A stretch of 64,000 nucleotides of DNA from the NCBI GenBank assembly GCA_025716815.1, contig JAIXMN010000026.1, positions 248,001 to 312,000 of the forward strand. The letters are read 5' to 3'. This stretch comes from Dichotomocladium elegans. Lineage: Eukaryota > Mucoromycota > Mucoromycetes > Mucorales > Lichtheimiaceae. This document shows, piece by piece, positions 53,095 through 64,000 of the stretch. A program made the translations under genes and the position numbers. The notes under the pieces were generated by a model. The model was not told where the DNA came from and did no database searches. It saw only the letters and a program-made list of their open reading frames with translations. Position 1 is the first letter of the stretch. Every line of letters starts with the position of its first letter.

Positions 53095-56000
53095 TTATGT
53101 CAATATTTCGCTGGAGTTCAGGGAATCCAGAGGGAATAAGGGATCAATCTTGCAGATCCAGTCGGTGAGCTCTGACCGAGAACCGGCTTGAAGTGTGTAT
53201 GCATTATTGTTGGTGAATAGAGAAAAGACATATGTACGCTGTATACAGATTAAAATCAATTGCGCTGCTCACCCGTTACATATCCCCTCATCGCTTACAT
53301 TCAGCATCTTTTCGAGGTTGCAGTTGTAGTCAATTCGCACCGACGAAATGTTGATCACTCCTAGTTCATCCGTCTCGGACCGATTGGAGTAAATGTAAAT
53401 GTATGGCCTGTTTCTCCGTTCAACATTTATTAGATCTGAGGCGAATATGTTGCACGTGTTTCGAACTTGTTCGTTACCTGCGGATCACAAACCATCGTTT
53501 CACCCACTTGTTGTCAAGAGCGTCCTCCTGAAACGTCAGTGCTCCCTTCTTCGTCACGTTTCCACTATTTAAATGCACTATTTGAGCAACGCTTCTTCGC
53601 ACATAGTGCGAAACTTACGTCTTATTGACGAGCGACACCTCAGCCAGTAGCTTTGCATTAATCTGCTGTTGCTGTTCTTGATCCAAACTCGGTGGATTCT
53701 GCCGAATCACTAGCTCCTTTGCCATCTGTCGAGCCTCTTGCTGTTGCCACAACGCAACCACTTTCCGTAACAAGGCCTCTTCTGCCTGCTGCTTCTCGAG
53801 CTTGTCAGCATCGAATTCAGCCGCAGGCTCGCCATTATGGTCATGGCTCCCTGCTTCTGCTGCTACTGTCGGTAAGCTATGGAGTGCGACATGCTGCGAC
53901 GTCCGGGAAACCTGCTCGAGGGCGGTTAGCTTGGACTGGACGTGGGAGTAGTCGTCTACAAGTGAGACACCACGCGGGCGCCATTCACCCAAAGCCTCCT
54001 GACCGCGGATATATTTATTGGCCGTGTTGAGGCGCCAAAGCTGGCTCACACGGCGGGTCATGGGCGGTCGAAGGTGGACCTGGAACAAAGCCAGATAGTT
54101 GGATAGGATACGCGGGGGTTTCTGGCCCAGGAGCTTGCGCAACGTAGAGGATGTGCGACCCTGGATTTGCACAGCTACATCAGTCATGAACATCATAGGT
54201 TTCTGCAACTTCTCCTTTGAGATTGCGTCCCACCGCAACTCTAGCAGCACACGACAATGGCTTGTCGTTACACAGTTGAGGAAAGGACACTCATGCTGCG
54301 AGCTATCCCAAGCACCGTATGCCGTCAATTCACTAGTACCATTGGCATGGTACACAACGGTTTGATGCCCAAGCTTTAGAGGCACTTGCCCGCCGTCGCC
54401 AGGAGGATCCAAGATACGTCCTTTGGCATCAAGGAACCGTGGTCGTCCGAGTGATGCGTTTGTAATCGCCGTCCAGGGCAGCTGGCGACCTGATGTGTGC
54501 GTCAATGTGATGCTGATACGCCGTTGCAATCCCTGGCGCAGCAAAAACACGCCACGGTCGAGCTCATTCGTTGCCGGGACTTGAACTGGTACATATTTCC
54601 CATTCGGCATAAGCTCTAGGATTTGAATCTTGGCCACGACATCGTGTCGTTCTGCAACCAACAGTTCCTTTTCAGACCGCCGTTCGTCGGGCGCCAGCAC
54701 CACCGCCGGCTCGCGCTGCTCATCCCACTTCTCCAACTGCCGGAACATACGTGGTTGCCAGGTGCCGTATACCTCAAACGCTATCATCCCATGCTGGAGT
54801 ACTTGGATCACTGAATCCGTCACGGTCACCGACAACGTATGGCTGTCGTTGAGCAAAATGGAATTGACACCAAAACCAGTCATGCATTCTGTTGCAAATA
54901 GCTTGTCTTGCCCTGCGGGCCCAATGAACGACGACAACCGGAATTGCACATGGACGTTTGTAAACTCGGCTTCGTTTAGTCCCTCCAATTCAACCATTCG
55001 AACCTCAAAGATGATTTGCTGGCCTGGCGAAAGAGTTGATGTGTTCGTCGGTATATCGTTCGGATTCAGTCTGTTGTTATTGCTTGATGTGCGAATGATA
55101 GGCGAGACAACCACCCGAAGCTTGCCGTGCACTTTCCCCGTCTTACGGCATGTGACACTCGCTCTACTCTCGTAGGACTGAAGTTCCATTAGGTTCCGTA
55201 CCGGCACAGCTGCACTGCCAATCAAATGGTACTTGGCTGCCTTGGTCGGATAGAAAGGATCCTCCCAGTTCAAATGCTTGCGGTACATTGGCTTGTCCAC
55301 GAAGTTCTGAAGCTCACGCATCTTTTGCAATCGTGTCTTGAGTTTGGCGAGAGACCAGACCTGCATCGTCTGATGCTTGCGATCAATCACGCGTACGCCA
55401 ACGCATGGTTTAGCACATTGGGTTAGCTCTGGGTCATCGTCCTCGTCAATGTCTTGGAGGGTTGAAGATGTGGTCCCGTCCCAATACGACATGGGATGGG
55501 CAAATTGACCTTTTTCAACTATTGTGAACTGATACGTTGCATTTTTCTCAAATTGACGCGAGATAATGTTTGCCTCTTTGAGTAAAATCGCGTGGGTCAA
55601 GACTGACTCTGCCATAGCAACCCGACGGAGGCTCTTCCACTTGTTGATAACCTTCATTGCCCGCTCGCAATCTATAGAACTATAGATCGTCTGTCCATCA
55701 TCCCCGTTCGTCGAAACCGTGCCTTCTAGTAGGTTCATGGTCATGCGACTGATCCGCGTCTCGTAGAATAGCTTTTGTTCCTCAATCACCTTTTGCAGCT
55801 TTTCACGCTCAGACTTCATGCGGTCTTCAAGGTCAGTAATCTGAACAAACGTCGAATCTGTACATACGCTCTCAAGATCGACAATGGTGTTGGTCGCCAT
55901 TGAATTTCGTATCGAGTCCTTAGATGATCCGTCGTCGTCGTCTGCGCCTGCCATTGTTGCGCGGCTCACTGGTCGCGAACGCCGGGAGTTGCGTACCTTG

Positions 56001-58563
56001 GATAACTCGCCGTATAAACGGTCAAGTTCATCGTCGGTAAGTCCTGTGATCGTCGTGTCGTTCCCTACTGCTCCCAGAAGGGCCTGGGATGCATAACTAA
56101 TCTCGCCCGGCTCTGAATAGAAAGTGGGTATTTCTCCAATTAACGGAGAGCCGGGCCAGGCGACTTCGTCGCTATTGACTCCGAGAAGATTGCTGTTAGG
56201 AGCCATATTAATGACAAGGGACTTTTGTCGATCGCGCTCACGGCGCACTTCGTCTGGATGGTTGAATCGAAAGATATGTCGATCTCCCAGAATGATACGG
56301 AATCCGCTTCTAAGCCGTCGCGGCTCTGCGATTCGCATGCCATTGACCATGATCAGCGAGCCCTCGTTCGGTACGAGTGTCACGACATTGTCGTTATTTT
56401 CAAAAACACAATGCTCGCTCTCGATGTTCGGGCCAGAAAGCTTAATGTCGGCTGCGGAATCGGGGGTATTCTCGTTGCCGACATGCGTGCTGCCTGGCTT
56501 AAGTTGGTATACGAGGCACTCGGACATGAGAGGATCCTCGCTCAAATTCACTAGATGTGGAATATTCTTCGGTGTGTAAACGCCTACATGGTTTTTGTGG
56601 ACCGCAATGCCTAGTTCCTCCAGTGCACGTTCCCGTTCGATATGGATATGTTCAGTCTTCTTTAGCTTATCCTCCCACGTTTCATTCAGATTTGCGAGCA
56701 GTTTCTCTGATGTTCGCAGCTGTTCGACGATCTGATCCGGCGTCATCTTGCGCACCTGTCCAGAAGCGTCTGGCACTTCGATATGTTGGTGCACACTGAT
56801 TGATGGCACGAGGGGCGGTGCAGCCGTACTGGTTGTAGGGCTTGTACACTGTGAGCTATTTCCTCCGACACCCTTATATGCGCTCTGCGAGACAAGCTGC
56901 TCGGCCACCTCAGGCGCATAGACACGCAAACGGCTGCGTAGAAGATCCAGTTCCTCCTTGAGCTCACGAATAATTTTAGCGTTCGGATCTTCATTGATGA
57001 CGGCCTTGTTCTTGATTTTCTTGGCCTGATCAGCATAGCGTAGTGTCGATAAAGTCACTTCGTAGTCGGCCGGAGAAATGGCGGCAATCATGGCAGTCTT
57101 TGAATTGCCACCGAGCGAATCTTTCAGTAGCCAGGTGAGGACCTTTATGTAATGGTTAAGTCGCCTTTGTCGTTTTCAACACACACACATATACATCTTC
57201 TATATCACTCTAACGCACCGAATCGCGGTAGGGTACAAAAACTTCCTTTTTTCGGCCCTTTTTACCAGGAGAATCTTGCATCGACTGCTCGGCAAGACCG
57301 GCAATGACCTTGCCAAGTGCAGTTAACGAGCGATTGATATTGGCGCCTTCTTTGAGTCGATCTCCTGTGGCACCCGTGCTATTGGCACGTTCGCTACCAG
57401 CAAGATCGACTAAACTACGTATATTTTTGTAGTTGTTTAGATATATAGTGAATCCGCTGAAAATACAATATTGGGCGTCACCTAATGCGAGCCACCTTTT
57501 CGGTCTCAAGGTTAGTTAATCCGTCTTTCCGTTTCTGAGTGAGGATCAACGTAAACACGCCATGTGAACGTGATGAAGTTGCGTTCATGTTTGTCGCTGC
57601 CACCGTTCTCGCCTTTCAAAGATGGAAAGAAGTCAGCAGCTTCTACCCCCGTAAAGATTTAAAGGCTCACCTTGTTGCCTTCATCCATCAGCCGATCGAT
57701 CTGTTCAAAAGATGATACGGCCATATGGGAGAGATCTTCCACGTAGGGACCCATACTGGGGTGCTCGCGGACCTTGAGATCACCCTTATTCTTGGGGTTC
57801 AGCAAGTCACGGACCTTTTCGTTGTAAATTTCGATGTAGGAAACCTCCACAATGCAAGTATTGTTTGGGTCATCCATCCGCTTGATCCGCTCAAATAACT
57901 CGGAGCAGGTGCGCGGAATAATGCCCTTGTCCTCTCCATAGCCCATCTATAGATGGTCACTTCATATGGATGTACGTTAAATGGTTTCTTTTTCCTTACC
58001 ATCGAATAAGATTTACCCGATCCAGTCTGGCCATCTAGCAAAGAGAAAAGAGGGTTATTTGTCACACAGAGATCTATTTAAGGAGGCACTCCAAATTATC
58101 GTACGAACATGCAAAAATACAACAATTATATCCGTCGAATGCATGGTCAAGCAGCTCGACGCCGAGATCCTTAAAGACACGCTCTTGATCTGCATAGTCC
58201 GGATCGTTTTTATCAGCAGACCAGTACGAATGATCAAAAGTGAAAGCCTTGACATCGTCAGCAGAGTTGCTGCCATCCTTCGCTCTGAGTTCTTCAGGCT
58301 TCGTAAGGATCGTCTGGTTGCCTGACATGCGTACCAAGCACTGAGCGCCCCGCTGGATCTCTACAAAGAATGCATATCTAAGGTTATTGCTTCAGCTGGG
58401 TAAAAAAAAAAACGGAAGAGATGGTGTTGCATAAAAGAGTAATTTTCGCCGCTTATGAAAAGGAGAAAAGGAGGAAACAAGATGCCGAAAGCTTGTTTTG
58501 CCCAATACCTCGGGAATTCAGCGGACGGCATCGCACGACCACTTTAATGTTGCCTCCGCTCAT
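53095..58563 (-). CDS. Kinesin-3 motor, Unc104/KIF1 type
   Basis: Ten exons starting at 58563 and ending at 53095 join in frame to 1603 aa; the large exon is 53619-57142. The motor domain starts [15 protein letters not shown] and contains the P-loop [11 protein letters not shown], switch [13 protein letters not shown], switch [12 protein letters not shown] and the helix segment [14 protein letters not shown]. After the neck coil is an FHA domain (residues about 480-580; [39 protein letters not shown]). A long kinesin-associated region follows, then a C-terminal PH domain built from the last three exons ([38 protein letters not shown]). Unc104 motors carry vesicles and endosomes toward microtubule plus ends and bind phosphoinositides through the PH domain. 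Confidence 0.94.
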
Positions 58564-58966
58564 GGCGTTGGTGATTTATGTTGTTGTGAAGTCAAAGAAA
58601 AGAAAAGGCAAGCTAGTGGAAGGTCAATATAATTCGAGTACGTAGAGAAGTACAAAATATATGAAATAGTGATAGTTGTCCGTTAGTTTGTTCAGGTGGT
58701 TTTATGTGGAATCAGTCAAAGTGTTGTTATTGATGGTGGAGTGAGATTGTGAGGAGAGCTAATTGCTGGTATTGGATAAGTTATAAAGACAAGAAAGAAG
58801 GAAAAAAGTAGCCAGAGAGTGTTGGTTGTTACGTAGACCGCAGCGTGCACGCCAGGTATACAAGGATGAGGGAAGACCTAAGAAGTATGAAAAAAGGGGG
58901 GGTTGGGCGGGCATATTGGCGAGTGAATTTGCAGCCCGCGCGCGCAACAAAAAAGTCCTCTCTCCT

Positions 58967-59593
58967 TCAGGCGCAGAGTGGGTACATGCTGCCCACATAT
59001 TCAGCCACCTGATCGTACACCCTTATACTTTGGCGTATCCACCTTTTATTGTGGGTTCCCCACCGCAGGTGATGGCTGTCGATGATCTTCTCGCTCTTCT
59101 CATCGACTGACAGTGCCCCCGTGCCATCTCTCTCTAAAAAAGGACAGAATCCTTCTTTGTTTTCGTACATATATGCTCACTTGACCTTTCATTTTTTCAG
59201 GGACGTACACCAATGCAAAGTAAGGGGTGTGATTGACTTGGAGGAATCACGCGACCACAGGCCAGGACAGTAGTCAAAGAATCTCCGCTTTCTGTCACTA
59301 GAGGTCGAGTTCTCTTGCAGCACTGACTGAGGGCATGAGGCCTCTTCCTGCTTTGGGACGCGACTTGTAGGGTTCTCCTTTGCTCTGTGGAAGTACGCCG
59401 ACAAATCCCTTGCAGATATCAAATGCATAGTAGATAGAGATAGGTCAGAGAGTACTTCCCACACGCAACAAAAAAGCACTCCGTGTACGTATGATACAAT
59501 TGTTCTCTTAGGAGGGATAAAGAACCACGAATCATCTTTCAGTCTCTCTTCCTTTATTTCCTGTGATGGGCCGTAGCCTAGGTTGTTGACCAC
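58967..59593 (-). CDS. Hypothetical gene, probably two exons
   Basis: Two open segments on the minus strand (59189-59593 and 58967-59170) both look partly coding: LKDDSWFFIPPKRTIVSYVH in the first; VDEKSEKIIDSHHLRWGTHN and IRQSIRVYDQVAEYVGSMYP in the second. TTTTTTAG/AGAGAG near 59133 would serve as acceptor. A third frame over the junction also reads well (HTPYFALVYVPEKMKGQ before a GTGAGC donor), so the exact structure is unsettled. No family is recognised. It lies between kinesin-3 and PQQ-like D on the same strand. Confidence 0.3.
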
Positions 59594-59635
59594 AAAATGG
59601 TAGAAGTCTATGGGTGGACATCCAGGAATCGCTCG

Positions 59636-60652
59636 TCAGGGGACATCAGCGCTGCTTTGCCCAGAACACCTGACCACTGCACCAGGAAATCCGTTTCGAC
59701 GTGTACGTATCGCATGTTCCTGATGTGCTGAAGGAAACTGGTTGTATCCGGGCATGGCGACTGCTGCACAGCGAGAGCTCCATGCGGTAGCCATGGTCAA
59801 GTAGTCAAAACCTTTCCATGACTTTGTAATCTGAGTACTCCATCCAACTTCACCGGACCGTGCGTCAAGGCAATACAGCATTGTCCCGCACCCCAAATAG
59901 ACCTTAGCCCTTCCATCATTCTTGCCCTGACCGGCCTGGTACATGCGTCCGGGCGGGTCCATAACCGCCGTCGATAGTTTGAAGCCTCCCTTAGGACAAT
60001 GGAAAGTCCAAAGATCTAGTGTTTTCCCTAGGATCAGCAACGAAATCAATGCATTCGAGTTGCAACAAAACGCACCTTCGCCGGTTTCCAGGTCGATACC
60101 CATGCATTTCCCGCCCGTACACGCAATCACAACCTGTGGCTCTTCTTCCTTCACAGCCTCTTGAGTCTCTTGTTTTTCAGGACACGTTGTTGCCGCGTAT
60201 GCCGGAGGGGGTTGGTCACTGTCTGTAGGAAGTGATACGATCTGGCTCGGTGTCACAATTGCACCGACTTCCTCATAGCCGCATTTCTATGAGTAGCGCC
60301 CCCTCCCATTGTCTCAGTTCGTGCGTGCTTGGGATAGTGCACTTATGCATACCTTCATCTGGTTCACCCATAGCGTGCGGCCGGTAAACAGATCAATAGA
60401 TGCCGTCTTGCCAGTTGCACCCGCAATTATCTTATCCTGATCGGTGATAAATAAGGACACCACGCCACCACCTGCACCAGTTGGGTAAAGCCGATGCCAA
60501 AGATGACTTCCATCCTCCTTGTGGACCGCGTGGATCTCCCCGAGCGTAGCTATAACCAGGATATCATCTCGTTCAACACCGGGCGGACGACTTGTAAGCG
60601 TACCATCTTTGATATCAGCCAGAGACGCTTCGTCATTCTTTTCGGAAAACAT
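59636..60652 (-). CDS. PQQ-like beta-propeller protein, paralogue D
   Basis: Exons 60353-60652, 60076-60286 and 59636-60015 give 296 aa. Repeats are VIATLGEIHAVHKEDGSHLW, AGATGKTASIDLFTGRTLW, IACTGGKCMGIDLETGEDLW and CGTMLYCLDARSGEVGWSTQ. KCGYEEVGAIVTPS and DYLTMATAWSSRCAAVAM are the shared blocks. The linker is acidic (EKQETQEAVKEEEPQ). The C-terminus is about 25 aa longer than in B. Intron positions and phases equal those of A-C. It lies 10 kb from the A-B-C row, on the opposite strand, beyond Mdm31 and kinesin-3. The N-terminus is charged, with no signal peptide. Confidence 0.78.
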
Positions 60653-60965
60653 TTTGGTGTACGTCTGGAAATATTCTTTGAGGCGGGAGTGGGAGGAAAA
60701 CCAATGCGGGTTTTTATGGATTTGGCATTACATTTCCTTTTGCGGCGTTTTCTGGCCGGGCTGCGTCGTTGTGCTCGTGTAGCCTGCGGTCACCTGAATT
60801 TCCAATAATTCCATCGTACTTTTTTTTTTATTCAGCTGATGGAATCGCAGAAAATGCGAGCATACAGTACATAATGTGTGTATATATACAAGTAACGGAA
60901 GGAGGGGAATGTCATTAAATTACAAATCTAGAAATGATAAGAAGCAAGAACAGACGGTATTGCTC
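60653..60965. other. Upstream region of PQQ-like D
   Basis: No gene recognised; also holds the acyltransferase 3' end. TATATA lies near 60881-60888. Confidence 0.45.
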
Positions 60966-62421
60966 TCATGCGGAGTCCTCAACAATTGTCAGCGCCTGTA
61001 ATAAGTCACGCTTTGCCATTCCATTGAAACTCTCATTCTCAAGACCAATGGTATCCGAAATCAGCGCCTTGACGCGCTCGCCATATGCAGCCGGGTGCTC
61101 GCCATCTTTAGGTTCCTGAGGCGGACAGTATACCACGTCGATGGGCGTGCACCATCGCGTCATGCGATACAATGCGTAATACATGAATCCCTTTCGTGTA
61201 TCCCAATACGGGTCGCCCCATGCCCTGTCGTACCTGTTCGTGCACGTTCATGTTTAAAAAATTAACGAGACAGAGCCAAAGCTACAAATCGGATTGCAAC
61301 TTACTTTATCCCCACAGGACACACTTTGACACCAAGTTCAAATGCCCCCTTCTGAAACCGGATCGTATATTTGTTGTTGACACACGTCCCTTCTGGAAAG
61401 ATGAGCATTGGACTGGGCCACGTTTGTGGGTTTGAAACATGCTGTCGAAGGCTTCACCTCTAGTTAGTTTTTCGCTCATTGTTTAGCATACACTGCTATT
61501 ACCGTTGTGCCAGATTTTTGCGCTCTTGTGTATTGGACCGATCAAATGTCATGGAATGCAAAAAGTTGAGCCCGTTGTTCTGGAGGAATCCCAACACTCC
61601 ACCATGACGCGCCATTACAACCGCGTGAGGATATTGGTGGGCACTGACGACAATATAATCGAGGTAGGAGGTGTGATTGGCCTGTAGAGAAGAAGGTCAA
61701 GGGCGTTTAAGCGAATAGTGATACGAAGGCAGATTCAGCAGATAGCATACAACAAACACGTGTGGTTCGGAGAGCCAAGGTTTTGATCCAAGGTATCGTG
61801 GGACAGTGCCGAGCGAAAAGAGTATACCTTTGCAGTAATATTTCACAAGGGTTGCCTAGTTGGGTATATGGCGTGAATCTTTTTTTTTTTTTGACAGTTG
61901 GCGCATCCCGATATAGATTCATGTCTTACCACCATCGGCTTGCTATTAAGGCCAAGTGCCACCGGCAATGAGATAAAGAATCCAATGGATGAAAACCCCA
62001 ACGCAACCAAGCGAACAGGGAGGAGGATTCCATAGCGAACAAAAACGCTTGGTATACATCGAATGGTATGGAGAGCTTTGGCGACAAAGGACGCAGAAGA
62101 GGAAATTGAAGGTGGCTCCGGTGCGAAGCATTTTGCGTAAGCGAGCTATCCCAGATGAGTTGAATGTTCCTTATAGCCTGAAACATCCTCTTTTTTCCTT
62201 TACCAATTCCTCACGACTGTAGTTGGAATCGAATGTGCTAGTTTATAGCAAGTCAGTTATCGTGTTCGAGCGTTAACGTAAATAAACCGTTACTCTGCTC
62301 GTTGTGGCCGCACCAGGCGGGGAATCGAGGACGTTAGTGATGTGCCATTGATAGAGGTATCGTCTGAAAGGGTGCAGGGCGATGCTTCTGTCAGCACCAG
62401 CGTGGGGTCACGAGGCGGCAT
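60966..62421 (-). CDS. Glycerolipid acyltransferase (PlsC/LPLAT family, GPAT3/4-like)
   Basis: Six exons (62314-62421, 61930-62145, 61751-61855, 61503-61681, 61305-61451, 60966-61233) add up to 340 aa. The first junction uses a GTGCGG donor and is the least certain. A hydrophobic stretch (PVRLVALGFSSIGFFISLPV) forms one or two membrane segments. Then come the acyltransferase motifs: EPHVFVANHTSYLDYIVVSA (the NHx4D catalytic motif), GLNFLHSMTFDRS, and LIFPEGTCVNN (the FPEGT substrate motif), then VCPVGIKYDRAWGDPYWD. The tail (VVYCPPQEPKDGEHPAAY, GERVKALISDTIGL) resembles GPAT3/4 and LPAAT-related proteins. It likely acylates glycerol-3-phosphate or lysophospholipid at the ER; the acceptor cannot be read from sequence. 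Confidence 0.85.
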
Positions 62422-63639
62422 CTTGTTCTTCAAGGAGAGACAGGGAAAGAAAAGAAGAAAGCAAACAAAATTGTTTTTTGCGCGGGGGGACCGGAATCGA
62501 TTCGTTTTTGGGACAGAAAAGTCCGATAAACATTCCGAGTTCCGTTCCTTCCGAATTATCAAATCCAACCGCTGGAACCGAGATAAAGTGATCTGAGAGA
62601 AGTGTTTGTCAGCAATCTCCAACCCGGTAGTAATGACGATATGTGATTCCCACTGCGCTTGAGGAGATGTGATAATGCCATCGAAGGGTATTGTTCATTC
62701 GAAACATAAACAAATGCATCAATATACAGTAGTTAAGGTGTGCATCTTAACTCGATTTATCCGTCAGAGCTCTTCACCAAACAGCGCTGGAAGACGTTAC
62801 CGATGCGGACTCCCGACTGGCCGTCCATGCAATGGTGACTCTTTGCTAATAACTAAGACTTAAAGTTCTTCATTTGCTCATCCATCCGCCTGCTGGTCGG
62901 AATGCGTAAAGCTCTAACTTAGGCTGTATCTGCTCCGCGGCGCTGCAGGAAGGTTTTCCTGCACTATCTCAATCGAGACTGAAAACGGCGGTCACGTGCG
63001 TTGCTTGGGACTTTTGTCGTTGACAAGCGCAAGCAGCAACGCCCATGATACATATCAAAATGATTCATGTGTGGGTACGAGGGGAAGCACTGGTGCCAGC
63101 CGACATAGCAGTTGCTGGATACCACCATGCACACCATGTATTATTGCTATCAGACTAGGTAGTTCATTCAAATTTTTCCTTGGGCATTTCAGGCATTCTG
63201 GATATATTGTTCTGCAGAAATCAAACACAACCCTTGCCGATTCACATGCTGGAGATGACTTCGACATTATTTTAGGTTTTGTGTATCAGATGCTCTACAT
63301 ATTTCATGCCATCTTTGATTTCTGGACGAATGTGACTCTGTATTGGCGGAAGGGGAGGAGGCTATGGGCTCTTGTATCATGGCATTCTGAATCAAAGAAG
63401 TTGGGCGGAGGTGATAGTTGCTAATTTATTTGTCTCTACGAGAACATCCAATGGGCAGCCATCCTGCCTGTAAAACGCGAAACATCTGTTTTCCATATTA
63501 AGGCGACACCGCACGTTGGATGTTCTTATCCTGTGGAACCGTCACCCCGATTTTGGTGTCGCACAGTAACTCTTTTTATGTCCCACATATTTATCCGTTT
63601 GTCGACCTTCTTCCTCTGTACCTTGTTCTGTAAACAGCA
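62422..63639. other. Divergent intergenic region, no gene recognised
   Basis: A 142-aa plus ORF (62996-63424) and a 70-aa minus ORF (63055-63267; ARVVFDFCRTIYPECLKCPR, three cysteines) overlap. The minus one looks somewhat protein-like but has no supported partner exon. Confidence 0.4.
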
Positions 63640-64000
63640 ATGCCTTTGGTAAATCTGGGAACGAAAAAAGAACTAGGGATGTTGCAACCACCGGCCTCTA
63701 ACTAATAAATTTGTCTCTCTAGGAACACGCGCTTCAAACTCGGTAAGTCTTTTGTTGCTGACAAGGGGCGAGCACCAATGACCCTGACGATTTGTTTTCA
63801 TTGCCGTGCGTTTGAAAAGAGGACGGTTCCCCAATCCCGGGCCCTGGAAACAAGCGCCCGCTCGCCCTGTTCAATTGACAGCACCGTTGGGCATGGACAT
63901 GCTCCCACGCCAAATGCATATGCGCACGAAGCGGAAACCATATCAGCTCAACGTCATGGTTGTAGGCAAGTCCGAGTGTGGCAAGAAGAAGAGGACAGAG
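63640..64000 (+). CDS. Septin-like GTPase, 5' end (runs off the window)
   Basis: Very small first exons (63640-63648, 63723-63742) and a third from 63820 join in frame. The start MPLEHALQTRG leads to LTAPLGMDMLPRQMHMRTKR and then YQLNVMVVGKSECGKKK. The order, a leader with a GxDxLPxQ segment followed directly by a beta strand and P-loop (x-L-N-x-M-V-V-G-x-S-x-x-G-K), is that of septins, which form filaments at septa and the cell cortex. The P-loop reads GKSECGKK, lacking the usual Ser/Thr after GK, so nucleotide binding may be altered. Only about 70 residues are visible. Confidence 0.5.

Overview
This is nuclear DNA of a filamentous fungus, most likely an early-diverging one (Mucoromycota, probably Mucorales). 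The genes have several short introns (about 50-135 nt, GT...AG). Alongside them are a velvet regulator, a WOPR (Gti1/Pac2) regulator, an Unc104-type kinesin-3 with a PH domain, Mdm31, and a U11/U12 minor-spliceosome protein that ascomycete yeasts lack. Species placement is an inference. Exon models were built by hand from splice signals and family motifs; those described as adding up keep frame across every junction.

The window has two halves. The left (about 1-24 kb) is gene-poor and full of debris: a glutamine-repeat ORF, an inverted repeat with a hairpin in its loop, a lysine-rich minisatellite, an LTR followed by a broken Ty3/gypsy gag-protease, a solo LTR with a perfect 5-bp target duplication, and several broken copies of an unidentified orphan gene family. 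It also holds pieces of host genes. One intact velvet gene (20777-22471, minus) has its 3' end copied in inverted orientation at 12508-13301. A diverged copy of its 5' end lies at 19150-19450, fused to a broken Pin1/Ess1 prolyl-isomerase fragment and then to an orphan-family fragment, directly behind the solo LTR.

The right half (24-64 kb) is ordinary gene-dense chromosome: ribosomal P2, a small bHLH factor, a BAG co-chaperone, U11/U12-25K, ATP-type PEP carboxykinase, a WOPR factor, acetyl-CoA acetyltransferase, RACK1, three same-strand PQQ-like propeller genes, Mdm31, kinesin-3, a fourth PQQ-like gene, a GPAT/LPAAT-type acyltransferase and the start of a septin-like gene.

Functionally the right half mixes core metabolism (PEPCK for gluconeogenesis, thiolase for the mevalonate entry), translation (P2, RACK1), mitochondria and lipid (Mdm31, acyltransferase), transport (kinesin-3), splicing and transcriptional regulators. 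No pathway cluster is evident. The exception is the PQQ-like family: four paralogues within 15 kb share identical intron positions and phases, each has only about four propeller repeats, and none has a predicted signal peptide. With the gene-fragment mosaic, they are the best candidates for undescribed biology here.
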